This document shows, piece by piece, positions 44,616 to 52,631 of a stretch of 64,000 nt of DNA. Both the position numbers and the translations under genes were made by a program. The DNA lies in NCBI GenBank assembly GCA_009772935.1, contig WOUR01000008.1, forward strand, positions 186,001 through 250,000. The letters are read 5' to 3'. This DNA comes from Rhodospirillaceae bacterium (GTDB lineage Bacteria > Pseudomonadota > Alphaproteobacteria > Reyranellales > Reyranellaceae). Every line of letters begins with the position of its first letter. Position 1 is the stretch's first letter. Under the pieces are notes generated by a model. The model made no database searches, was not told the DNA's origin, and saw nothing but the letters and a program-made list of their open reading frames with translations.

Positions 44616-45077
44616 TCAGATCGCCGCGTGACCTGCGTGGGGCTGCGCCGCTGCGCCGTTGAGACCCTTGGAGCGCGCCTGCTGGCAGAGATCCTCGATG
44701 GTCACGTTGTCGAGTTGTGCCATCATTTCCTCGCGCAGCTTCTCCCACAGGGGCCACACGACCTCGTGGGCAAGCGGCGAGCCGATCGAGGGGTCGCTGG
44801 GCTCGGTTTCGACCTCGAGGTTGCGCACCACCCTCACCACCTCGCCCAAGGTGATTGTGGCCTTGTCTCGGCCCAGCCGATAGCCGCCGCGGGGCCCGCG
44901 CTTTCCCGACAGGATGCCGGCGCGCACCAGATGCTGCAGGACCTGTTCGAGATATCGCTTGGGAATCCGCTGGCGCTCGGTGATGTCGCCGCTACGCACC
45001 GGGTGATCGCCGACATGGAATGCCACGTCGAGAACCGCCTCGATCGCGAACATCGTCTTCTTGCTGAGGCGAGGCAT
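44616..45077 (-). CDS. Rrf2 family transcriptional regulator without the Fe-S cysteine triad
   Basis: The 153-residue winged-helix protein begins MPRLSKKTMFAIEAVLDVAFH. The Rrf2 segment RIPKRYLEQVLQHLVRAGILSGKRGPRGGYRLGR follows at about 37-70, then an alpha-helical dimer region. IscR and RirA bind a cluster through three cysteines near 92-104; here the only cysteine is far downstream in DLCQQ, so Fe-S sensing in the usual manner is not possible. It may regulate this strand run. It lies 17 bp after dut. Confidence 0.88.
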   Translation of the reverse strand: MPRLSKKTMFAIEAVLDVAFHVGDHPVRSGDITERQRIPKRYLEQVLQHLVRAGILSGKRGPRGGYRLGRDKATITLGEVVRVVRNLEVETEPSDPSIGSPLAHEVVWPLWEKLREEMMAQLDNVTIEDLCQQARSKGLNGAAAQPHAGHAAI

Positions 45078-45094
45078 CCCGTTCTCGTCCCTCT

Positions 45095-45577
45095 TCAGGC
45101 CCTCTTGAGCGAGTCGGCCGTTACTCCAGTCGAACCAAAGCCACCCGCACCGCGGGCCGTCTCGTCGAGGGTCGAGACCTCTCGCCAGACGGCACGGGCA
45201 TGGCGGGCAATGATGATCTGTGCAATTCGCATGCCGCGCTCGATGCGGAACGTCTCCTTGCCGAGATTGATCAGGATGACGCCGACTTCGCCGCGATAGT
45301 CGGCATCGATGGTCCCGGGGGCGTTGGCGACCGTGATTCCGTGCTTGGCCGCCAGGCCGGAACGGGGCCGGACCTGGGCCTCGAAGCCCACCGGCAGGGC
45401 AATCGAGAGGCCGGTCGGGACGATCCGGCGTTCCAGCGGCGCCAGCTCGATATCCCCGTCGATGGCGGCGAGCAGGTCCGCCCCGGCGGCTGCGGCCGTC
45501 GCATAGTCGGGCAGCTGCAGGCCCTGTCCATGGGGCAGCCGCACGATTTCGATCTCGATGCTTTCGACGCCTGCCAT
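45095..45577 (-). CDS. dut: Deoxyuridine 5'-triphosphate nucleotidohydrolase
   Basis: Hydrolyses dUTP to dUMP, keeping uracil out of DNA and feeding dTMP synthesis. The 160-residue trimeric dUTPase has all five motifs: [49 protein letters not shown] and the C-terminal [10 protein letters not shown] arm. It lies 15 bp after coaBC, a common alphaproteobacterial pair. Confidence 0.96.
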   Translation of the reverse strand: MAGVESIEIEIVRLPHGQGLQLPDYATAAAAGADLLAAIDGDIELAPLERRIVPTGLSIALPVGFEAQVRPRSGLAAKHGITVANAPGTIDADYRGEVGVILINLGKETFRIERGMRIAQIIIARHARAVWREVSTLDETARGAGGFGSTGVTADSLKRA

Positions 45578-45592
45578 CGGGCCCCCGTTGAT

Positions 45593-46819
45593 TTATTCCG
45601 CAGCCTGCTGCTTGCCTGGCTGTACAAGATGCAGCGCGATCCGGCCGGCGAGCCGCATGGCGACATCGCCCTTGCCGAGCGGCGGCCAGTCCTCGGTGCC
45701 CCCGGAGGTAATCAGATGCACCGTATTGCGCTCGCCGCCGAAGGTACCCGTGGCCGGCGACACGTCGTTGGCCACGATCCAGTCGCAGCCCTTGCGGGCA
45801 CGCTTGTCGACGGCATTGGCCACCACGTTCTCGGTCTCGGCGGCGAAGCCCACCACCAGGGCCGGCCGCCGGGGGCCAGCCTTGGAGAGCGTCGCCAGGA
45901 TATCGGGATTGGGCGCCAGTTCGAGCGCCGGTGGCGGGGCACCTGCCTTCTTCTTGATCTTGCCGGTGGCCGCGTGCGCGGCCTTCCAGTCGGCCACGGC
46001 GGCGGCACAGACGGCGATGTCGAGTGTGCCGGCGTCCAGACACGCCGCCAGCATCTGGTCGGCCGATTCGATGCGCACGACCTTCACGCCTGGCGGATCG
46101 GGCACGGCGACCGGCCCGCTCACCAGGGTCACCTCGGCGCCGAGTTCGGCCAACGCCGCAGCAATGGCGTGCCCCTGCTTGCCCGAAGAATGGTTCGAGA
46201 TGAAGCGCACCGGATCGAGCGCCTCGCGGGTCGGACCCGAGGTGACCAGCGCGCGCTTGCCGGCGAGCGGCCGGTCGCGCACCAGCATCGCCTCGATCGC
46301 GGCGACGATCTCGAGCGGCTCGGACATGCGGCCGGGACCGTGTTCGTTGCACGCCATGGCGCCGTCGTTGGGACCGACGAAGGTGACGCCGCGCTTCTTC
46401 AGGGTTTCGACGTTCGCCACGGTCGCGGCATGCGTCCACATGCGAACGTTCATCGCCGGCGCCGCCAGCACCGGCTTGTCGGTGGCGAGCAGCACGGTCG
46501 CGGCGAGATCGTTGGCGAGGCCCGCGGCCATGCGCGCCAGCAGATCGCCGGTCGCCGGCGCCACCACCAGTAGGTCCGCGTCGCGCGAGAGCTGGATATG
46601 GCCCATCTCGCTCTCGTCGGTCAGCGAGAACATGTCGCCGTAGACGCGGTCCTCGGTCAGAGCCTGCAACGAGAGCGGCGTCACGAACTTCGCGCCGGCC
46701 TCGGTCAGCACGCAGCGCACAGAGGCGCCGCGCTCGCGCAGCCGGCGGATCAGATCCAGCGACTTGAAGGCGGCAATGCCGCCCGCGACGATCAGCAGGA
46801 TACGCTTGCCGTGCAACAT
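45593..46819 (-). CDS. coaBC: Bifunctional phosphopantothenoylcysteine decarboxylase/synthetase
   Basis: Catalyses two middle steps of coenzyme A synthesis. The N-terminal CoaC flavoprotein (residues 1 to about 185) has GGIAAFKS, the PAMNVRMW loop and the active-site cysteine in ACNEHGPGRMSEP. The C-terminal CoaB domain (to 408) has SGPTREALDPVRFISNHSSGKQG and the lysine-rich KIKKK strap. It is full length. With coaE at 34.9-35.5 kb the window holds both of these CoA synthesis loci. Confidence 0.96.
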   Translation of the reverse strand: MLHGKRILLIVAGGIAAFKSLDLIRRLRERGASVRCVLTEAGAKFVTPLSLQALTEDRVYGDMFSLTDESEMGHIQLSRDADLLVVAPATGDLLARMAAGLANDLAATVLLATDKPVLAAPAMNVRMWTHAATVANVETLKKRGVTFVGPNDGAMACNEHGPGRMSEPLEIVAAIEAMLVRDRPLAGKRALVTSGPTREALDPVRFISNHSSGKQGHAIAAALAELGAEVTLVSGPVAVPDPPGVKVVRIESADQMLAACLDAGTLDIAVCAAAVADWKAAHAATGKIKKKAGAPPPALELAPNPDILATLSKAGPRRPALVVGFAAETENVVANAVDKRARKGCDWIVANDVSPATGTFGGERNTVHLITSGGTEDWPPLGKGDVAMRLAGRIALHLVQPGKQQAAE

Positions 46820-46832
46820 GGCCGTCAGCCTA

Positions 46833-47573
46833 TCACAAGAGGCGGGTCACGACAGTATAGAGGCCGGTGGCCAGCAGGGCCCAGAACACGGCCAGGCGGA
46901 ACTGCTCCACCGAGAGGCGGGAGCGGATTTGCTGGCCGAGCCACATGCCGCCGATGGCCGGCACGATCGCGGCCCCCGACACAATGGCGCGCGGCCCGTC
47001 GAGCACGCCGAAGAACAGGAGCGAGGCCGTCAGGGTCAGGGACGTGGCACACAGCACCACGCCCAGGGTCTGGACCAGCTCGACCGGCTTGATGTCGAGC
47101 CCCTGCAGGTACGGCATCAGCGGAACGATCGGCACGCCGACCACGCCCGCCACGAAGCCCGAGACGAGGCCGATGATGGGCGCCAGCGGCTTCTCGAGAT
47201 CGGCATGAATGGTGAGGCGTATGCGGAGCAGGCCAAGGGTGCTGTAAATGATCAGCACCGTGCCCAGCACCAGGAAGGCCCAGCCCGGCCCCTTCTGGCC
47301 GACCAGCCAGACGGTCAGGTAGAGCACCACGCTCAGAGGCAGGATCAGCGGCCACTGGCGGCGCACGATATGCCGGAAATGACCGCCGACCGCCGCCTGC
47401 CAGACATTGGTGACGACGGTCGGCAGCGCGATCAGGGCGATCGCCTCCGACAGCGGCAGAAAGAGCGACATCAGCGCAATAGAGATGGCCGGCAGGCCGA
47501 GCCCGACCAGGCCCTTGACGGTGCCCGCGAGCAGGAAGATCGCCAGCCCGATGACGATTTGATCGGTGGGCAC
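46833..47573 (-). CDS. TauE/SafE (TSUP) family membrane transporter, GTG start
   Basis: The 246-residue integral membrane protein has about eight helices. It carries the two inverted repeats of the TSUP family, each marked by a glycine motif (LAGTVKGLVGLGLPAIS near residue 15 and SGFVAGVVGVPIVPLMPYL near 135). The family exports sulfite, sulfoacetate or related anions. The only plausible start is GTG at 47573, 4 bp after the ubiB stop. It interrupts the usual ubiB-coaBC neighbourhood, so it is probably a lineage-specific insertion. Confidence 0.85.
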   Translation of the reverse strand: MPTDQIVIGLAIFLLAGTVKGLVGLGLPAISIALMSLFLPLSEAIALIALPTVVTNVWQAAVGGHFRHIVRRQWPLILPLSVVLYLTVWLVGQKGPGWAFLVLGTVLIIYSTLGLLRIRLTIHADLEKPLAPIIGLVSGFVAGVVGVPIVPLMPYLQGLDIKPVELVQTLGVVLCATSLTLTASLLFFGVLDGPRAIVSGAAIVPAIGGMWLGQQIRSRLSVEQFRLAVFWALLATGLYTVVTRLL

Positions 47574-47577
47574 GGGG

Positions 47578-49104
47578 TCAGTGCCACCAGGCGGCGATGG
47601 CGGCGACGAGCGCGAGAACGGCCACGAGTTCGGCGAAGCTCGGGCGCCAGTAGCGGCCGGACGGCGGCGGCTGCAGCGCATCGCGCTCGGCCTTGCGTCG
47701 TTCGTGCTCGGCGACCAGATGCAGGCTGTCGATCAGACGCGGCAGGCGGCGCAGGCCCTGCGCGAGATCCTCGGCGGCGCGGCCGACCGTGGCGCGCGGG
47801 CCGAAATGGGTAACCATCCAGTCCTCGATCAGGGGCCGCGCCAGTTCCCAGATGTTGACGTTGGGATTGAGCTTGGTGCCCATGCCCTCCGCCATCAGCA
47901 TAGTCTTCTGCAGCAGCAGGAGCTGCGGCTGCACCGTCATCTCGAACTGCTCGGTGACCCGCAGCATCTGCGCCAGGAGACGGGCGATCGAGATCTGGTG
48001 GCTGGGCTTGCCGAAGATCGGCTCGCCGATCGAGCGGCAGGCCTGGGCGAAGGTCTCGAGCGACTGGTCCGGCGGCACATAGCCCGCGCGGAACTGGACC
48101 TCGGCGACGGCGCGATAGTCGCGCCGCAGGAAAGCGACCAGCAGCTCGGCGAGATAGCCGCGCGTATCCTGATCGACCCGCCCCATGATTCCGAAATCGA
48201 CCGGCACGATGGTGCCCTGGCGATCGACGAAGGCATTGCCGCCGTGCATGTCGGCATGGAAGAAGCCGTCGCGGAACACCTGGTAGAAGAAGGCCTCGGC
48301 GCACTTCCTCATGATCTCGTGCGGATCGTGGCCCGCGGCGATGATCGCATCCCGGTCGCCGATCGGGATTCCATCGACCCGCTCCTGGGTCATCACCCGC
48401 TCGGCAGTGCGGTCCCAGTCGATCCTGGGCGCGCGATAGTTCGGATCGTCGGCGAAGTTGTCGCCCAGCTCCTCCGCCGCCGCGGCCTCCATGCGCAGGT
48501 CCATCTCGACCCGCACCACGTCGGCGAAGGCACGCACCGACTCGACCGGCTTCAGGCGGCGGAAGCGCGGCTGCGTGCGCTCGACCAGCTCCGCCACCCA
48601 ATAGAAGAGATCGAGATCCCGCTCGAAGGCCTTCTCGATGCCCGGCCGCAGCACCTTCACGGCGACGTCGCGGCCATCGGTCGTGACCGCGAAATGGACC
48701 TGGGCGATCGACGCCGCCGCCACCGGCACGTCGTCGAAGCTCGAAAAGATCGCACCGAGCGACTGACCCAGCTCGCTCTCGATGATGCGCCGGGCCTCGG
48801 CGCCGGGAAACGCCGGGATATGATCCTGCAGGCGCGCGAGATCGGCGGCCACTTCCTCGCTCAGCAGGTCGGCGCGGGTCGACAGCGCCTGGCCGAGCTT
48901 GATGAAGGACGGACCCATGTCCTGCAGCGCCGCCGCCAGCCTCTCGCCCGGACGTCGCGGGTCGTTGCGCGGGGCGAAGAGACGCGCCCAGGCAATCAGC
49001 GCCGGCGCGATCCCCAGCGACTCGAGCGGGAACAGTGCGTCATGGCGCGCGAAGCTCACCGCCATGCGCAGCAGGCGCCATCCGTTGCGGAGCGCGCGGA
49101 ACAT
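47578..49104 (-). CDS. ubiB: Ubiquinone biosynthesis protein UbiB (ABC1/ADCK-type atypical kinase)
   Basis: The 508-residue membrane-associated ATPase supports ubiquinone hydroxylation steps. The diagnostic KxGQ motif is FIKLGQALSTRADLL near residues 68-82. The AAAS loop (VPVAAASIAQVHFA) and the kinase core (VAVKVLRPG, FHADMHGGNAFV, VDFGIMG) follow, with a C-terminal hydrophobic helix at about 488-505. Its start codon directly abuts the ubiE stop. Confidence 0.96.
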   Translation of the reverse strand: MFRALRNGWRLLRMAVSFARHDALFPLESLGIAPALIAWARLFAPRNDPRRPGERLAAALQDMGPSFIKLGQALSTRADLLSEEVAADLARLQDHIPAFPGAEARRIIESELGQSLGAIFSSFDDVPVAAASIAQVHFAVTTDGRDVAVKVLRPGIEKAFERDLDLFYWVAELVERTQPRFRRLKPVESVRAFADVVRVEMDLRMEAAAAEELGDNFADDPNYRAPRIDWDRTAERVMTQERVDGIPIGDRDAIIAAGHDPHEIMRKCAEAFFYQVFRDGFFHADMHGGNAFVDRQGTIVPVDFGIMGRVDQDTRGYLAELLVAFLRRDYRAVAEVQFRAGYVPPDQSLETFAQACRSIGEPIFGKPSHQISIARLLAQMLRVTEQFEMTVQPQLLLLQKTMLMAEGMGTKLNPNVNIWELARPLIEDWMVTHFGPRATVGRAAEDLAQGLRRLPRLIDSLHLVAEHERRKAERDALQPPPSGRYWRPSFAELVAVLALVAAIAAWWH

Positions 49105-49902
49105 CTAGATGCGCCAGCCCTGGTGCAGGGCCACGACGCCGAGCGACATGTCGCGCCAGGAGACGTTTTCGAAACCGGCCGCCCGCATGCGCGCCGCCAG
49201 CTCGCGCTGTGGCGGGAAGCGACGGATGCTCTCGTGGAGATAGCGATAGGACTCGGCGTCCCGGGCGATGACCTTGCCGAAGAAGGGCAGCGCGCGCTCC
49301 GAATAGGCATCATAGACGCGCCCGACCGGTGCCGAGGTCACCTTGCTGAATTCGAGGCAGTAGAAGCGACCGCCCGGCTTCAGCACGCGATGGGCGTCGC
49401 GCAGGGCCTGGTCGATGTCGGTGACGTTCCGCAGGCCGAAGGCGATCGTGTAGGCGTCGAACGACCGGTCCGGGAACGGCAGGTGCTCGGCATCGCCGGT
49501 CGCCCAGGTGAGGCCCTGCAGCAGCCCACGGTCGACGGCGCGGTCACGCCCGACCTCGAGCATCGCCGGATTGATGTCGCAGACGGTGACGTCGGGCCGC
49601 TCGCCCTGCCGGCGCAGCAGCCGGAAGGCGATGTCGCCGGTCCCGCCGGCCACGTCCAGCAGCTTCTCGCCCGGCCGCGGGTTCACCACGTCGACCATGG
49701 CGTTCTTCCACAGCCGGTGCACCCCGCCCGACATCAGGTCGTTCATCAGGTCGTAGCGCGGCGCCACGCTGGCGAAGACCTCGCGCACCAGGCCGGCCTT
49801 TTCGGCAGCCGGCACGTCGCGGAATCCGAAGGAGGCATGCCCCTCGGGGGCCTGTCCCTCGGGGCGGGCTGCGCTAGGATCGTCGGAAAGGGCTTGGTCC
49901 AT
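49105..49902 (-). CDS. ubiE: Ubiquinone/menaquinone C-methyltransferase UbiE
   Basis: The 265-residue SAM-dependent methyltransferase has motif I LLDVAGGTGDIAF near residue 85, the UbiE signatures YDLMNDLMSGGVHRLWK near 50 and RVLKPGGRFYCLEFS near 172. It carries an N-terminal extension of about 25 residues that is Asp/Pro/Glu-rich. The start at 49902 lies within a CCATGG palindrome that also begins a longer forward frame. It is followed without gap by ubiB. Confidence 0.95.
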   Translation of the reverse strand: MDQALSDDPSAARPEGQAPEGHASFGFRDVPAAEKAGLVREVFASVAPRYDLMNDLMSGGVHRLWKNAMVDVVNPRPGEKLLDVAGGTGDIAFRLLRRQGERPDVTVCDINPAMLEVGRDRAVDRGLLQGLTWATGDAEHLPFPDRSFDAYTIAFGLRNVTDIDQALRDAHRVLKPGGRFYCLEFSKVTSAPVGRVYDAYSERALPFFGKVIARDAESYRYLHESIRRFPPQRELAARMRAAGFENVSWRDMSLGVVALHQGWRI

Positions 49903-49927
49903 GGGGCCGCAACCTAGAGGAATCGCC

Positions 49928-50662
49928 ATGCTGCTGAAAGACCGGGTCGTCCTGATCACCAACGTCGAGAAATTCGCAGGGCACGGCACCACAAGGATCG
50001 CCCTGGCCCAGGGCGCCACGGTTCTGGCGCACGATCCGTCGTTCGAAGCGCCCAGCGCACGGCGCAAGTACGAGGCGGAATTCCCGGGCGCCCATGCGCT
50101 TTCGGCGACCGAGCCGGCGACGATGGTCGAACTCGCCCTGAAGCGACACGGCCATATCGACGCGCTGGTCAACAACGACGCCTATCCGGCCTTGCGCGCA
50201 CCGCTCGGCGAGGCGCGTATCGAGGACTACCGCGATGCGCTGGAAGTCATGGCCGTAGCGCCGTTCCGGCTGACGCAGCTCGTCGCGCCGTCGATGCGCA
50301 AACGCAAGTCGGGCCGCATCGTGTTCGTCTCCTCGGCGGCCCCTCTGCGCGGCATCGCCAACTATGCGCCCTATGTCTCGGCGCGCGCGGCAGGCAACGG
50401 TCTCGTCTCCTCGCTCGCCAAGGAGCTGGGCCGCGACGGCATCACGGTGAACGCGGTCGGCTCGAACTATGTCGAGAACCCCGACTACTTCCCGCCGGCA
50501 TTGCTCGCCAACAGCGAGGCGATGGCCAAGATGACGGCCCAGATCCCGCTCGGCCGCCTCGGCAAGTCGGACGAACTGGGCGCGACGATCTGCTTCCTCT
50601 GTTCCGACGGCGCCGGCTTCATCACCGGACATGTCCTGCCGCACGCCGGTGGCTGGGCGTGA
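49928..50662 (+). CDS. Halohydrin dehalogenase-like SDR-fold protein
   Basis: In the 244-residue protein both diagnostic halohydrin dehalogenase signatures are intact. T-x4-F-x-G is Thr11, Phe16, Gly18, replacing the nucleotide-binding TGxxxGxG. S-x12-Y-x3-R is Ser136, Tyr149, Arg153, in which Arg replaces the SDR lysine. NND-A-Y replaces NNAG, and NYVENPDYFPP matches the region that forms the halide pocket. Such enzymes close vicinal haloalcohols to epoxides and open epoxides with halide, azide, cyanide or nitrite, without cofactor. AGAGGA lies 6 bp before the ATG. Only 25 bp separate it from the divergent ubiE start. No haloalkane or epoxide hydrolase is adjacent, so the physiological substrate is open. 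Confidence 0.85.
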   Translation: MLLKDRVVLITNVEKFAGHGTTRIALAQGATVLAHDPSFEAPSARRKYEAEFPGAHALSATEPATMVELALKRHGHIDALVNNDAYPALRAPLGEARIEDYRDALEVMAVAPFRLTQLVAPSMRKRKSGRIVFVSSAAPLRGIANYAPYVSARAAGNGLVSSLAKELGRDGITVNAVGSNYVENPDYFPPALLANSEAMAKMTAQIPLGRLGKSDELGATICFLCSDGAGFITGHVLPHAGGWA

Positions 50663-50678
50663 CATCCGCAAAAATCGC

Positions 50679-50695
50679 ATGCAGTATCCCTGCAT
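50679..50695. promoter_or_regulatory. 17-bp perfect dyad upstream of the oligopeptide transporter operon
   Basis: ATGCAG-TATCC-CTGCAT is a 6-bp perfect inverted repeat with 5-bp spacer, the size of a dimeric repressor operator. It lies 111 bp before the first permease start and 16 bp after the dehalogenase stop. Confidence 0.45.
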
Positions 50696-50805
50696 AACGA
50701 ACGCCGCGCAGGTCTGACCGAAGCAGCGGCTGCCAGGGAGAAACGTCGAGACACGTCGGGAAACCGGCGCGCTTCCCCTTGGCCGAATCGGTCCGAGGAC
50801 GGCGC

Positions 50806-51744
50806 ATGGGAAGACAGATTGTCCACCGCCTGCTGATCTCGTTCCCCGCCCTGCTCGGGGTTCTCTTCCTGTGCTTCTGTCTCCTTCAGGTGGTGCCCGC
50901 CGATCCGGCGATGATCATCGCCGGCCCCGATGCCAAGGCCGAGACCATCGCGGCGATCCGCGAGGAGCTTGGCCTCGACCGTCCCATTCCCATCCAGTTC
51001 GCCGACTATATCGGTCGCGTGCTGCAGGGTGACCTGGGCCGTTCCATCATCTCCAACAAGATGGTGAGCGAGGAACTCGCGCTCACCATCGGGCCGACGG
51101 TCGAGTTGATGCTGGGCGGCATGCTGATCGCCATCCCGCTCGGCCTGACCCTGGGCACGCTCGCCGCCGTGAAGCGAGGCACCCTGATCGACCGCGCGAT
51201 CATGGCGGTCTCGGTCGCCGGCGTGTCGATGCCGGTCTTCTTTATCGGCCTGGTCCTGATCCAGTACTTGGGCTTCCAGTGGGGGCTGTTCCCCTTCACC
51301 GGCCGCACCGGGCCGATCTGGGACGGCGGCCTGCCGAGCCTCGTTCTGCCGGCGCTGACCCTGGGCAGCGTACTGATCGGGCCGATCGCGCGGTTGACGC
51401 GCACCGCCGTGCTGGAGGTGCTGGGCGCCGATTATGTCCGCACCGCCCGCGCCAAGGGCCTGCGCGAAACGGTGGTGATCATCCACCACGCGCTGCGCAA
51501 CGCGATGATCCCGGTGGTCACGCTGATCGGCCTGCAGGCCGCGTTCCTGCTGGGCGGCGCCGTCGTCACCGAGACGATGTTCTCGTGGCCCGGTGTCGGA
51601 CGGCTGGCGGTCGGCGCCATCGTGTCGAGCGATTTTCCGACGGCGCAGGGCGCGATCATGATCCTCGCGATCGCCTTCCTCACGATCAACCTGATCGTCG
51701 ACGTCCTCTACGTCTACCTCGATCCCAGGATGCAACGGTCATGA
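50806..51744 (+). CDS. Oligopeptide/dipeptide ABC transporter permease (DppB/OppB type)
   Basis: The 312-residue inner-membrane permease has six helices. It has the N-terminal LQVVPADPA signature and the EAA loop VLEVLGADYVRTARAKGLRETVVIIHHALRNAMIPV near residue 210, which docks the ATPases. GAGGA lies 6 bp before the ATG at 50806; the nine upstream in-frame codons are rejected. It overlaps the next permease by 4 bp. Confidence 0.94.
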   Translation: MGRQIVHRLLISFPALLGVLFLCFCLLQVVPADPAMIIAGPDAKAETIAAIREELGLDRPIPIQFADYIGRVLQGDLGRSIISNKMVSEELALTIGPTVELMLGGMLIAIPLGLTLGTLAAVKRGTLIDRAIMAVSVAGVSMPVFFIGLVLIQYLGFQWGLFPFTGRTGPIWDGGLPSLVLPALTLGSVLIGPIARLTRTAVLEVLGADYVRTARAKGLRETVVIIHHALRNAMIPVVTLIGLQAAFLLGGAVVTETMFSWPGVGRLAVGAIVSSDFPTAQGAIMILAIAFLTINLIVDVLYVYLDPRMQRS

Positions 51745-52631
51745 GCGTCGACGCCCTCAACGCCCCGACACCGACGGCCGCCGAAGAGAATGGCGTCTTC
51801 TCGCGCTCCGGCGTCCTGCGCCGGCTGGCGCGCGACAAGGTGGCGGTGGTGGCCGCGCTGCTGCTGGCCACCATCGGGCTCGCCGCCCTCTTCGCGCCGC
51901 TGGTCGCGCCGTACGATCCCTATCTCACCGATCTCACCAAGGTGATGCAGCCACCCAGCGCCGAGCACTGGTTCGGCACCGACAATACGGGCCGCGACAT
52001 CCTGAGCCGCGTCATCTACGGCTCGCGCAACACGCTGATGCTCGGTCTGGTCGGCGTCATCCTCGGTGGCTTCCTGGGCGGCTTCCTCGGCATCCTGGCG
52101 GCCTACTATCGCCGTCTCGACGGCTGGATCATGCGCCTGGTCGACGTGATGCTGGCCTTCCCGGCGATCCTGATCGGCCTCGCGGTGGCGGCGATCTTCG
52201 GCGCCGGCCTCACCGCCGTGGTGATCGCGCTGGTCGTGGCGACCGTGCCCGACGTGGCGCGCGTGGCGCGCGGCGCCGCGATCGGCATCATGAGCCAGGA
52301 ATTCATGGAAGCGGGCCGCGCCGTCGGCGTCTCCGACCGCACGCTGATCTGGCGCTATCTTACGCTCAACTGCATCTCGACCATCTTCGTGTTCCTGACC
52401 CTGCGCTTCGGCCAGATCATCCTGATCGGCTCGGCGCTGGGCTTCCTCGGCATGGGCGCGCAGCCGCCGACCGCCGAACTCGGCATGATGGCCGCGCAGG
52501 GCCGCGACTTCCTGTTCATGGCGCCGCATATCGCGACGATCCCCAGCTTCATGATCTTCGTGATCGTGCTGGCCGCCAACCTTCTGGGCGACGCACTCCG
52601 CGACGTCCTCGATCCGAGGCTGCAGACATGA
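51741..52631 (+). CDS. Oligopeptide/dipeptide ABC transporter permease (DppC/OppC type)
   Basis: The 296-residue permease has the DppC-type entry helix (DKVAVVAALLLATIGLAALFAPLVAPYDP) and the HWFGTDNTGRDILSRVIYGSR motif. The EAA loop GIMSQEFMEAGRAVGVSDRTLIWRYLTLN also docks the ATPases. It overlaps the upstream permease and the first binding protein gene by 4 bp each, so the set is tightly coupled. Confidence 0.94.
   Translation: MSVDALNAPTPTAAEENGVFSRSGVLRRLARDKVAVVAALLLATIGLAALFAPLVAPYDPYLTDLTKVMQPPSAEHWFGTDNTGRDILSRVIYGSRNTLMLGLVGVILGGFLGGFLGILAAYYRRLDGWIMRLVDVMLAFPAILIGLAVAAIFGAGLTAVVIALVVATVPDVARVARGAAIGIMSQEFMEAGRAVGVSDRTLIWRYLTLNCISTIFVFLTLRFGQIILIGSALGFLGMGAQPPTAELGMMAAQGRDFLFMAPHIATIPSFMIFVIVLAANLLGDALRDVLDPRLQT

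Noticed and set aside
47566..49917. Forward frame of 783 codons opposite ubiB and ubiE
   Set aside because: It is composed of low-complexity Arg/His/Asp-rich residues, as expected for a shadow frame of high-GC genes on the other strand.
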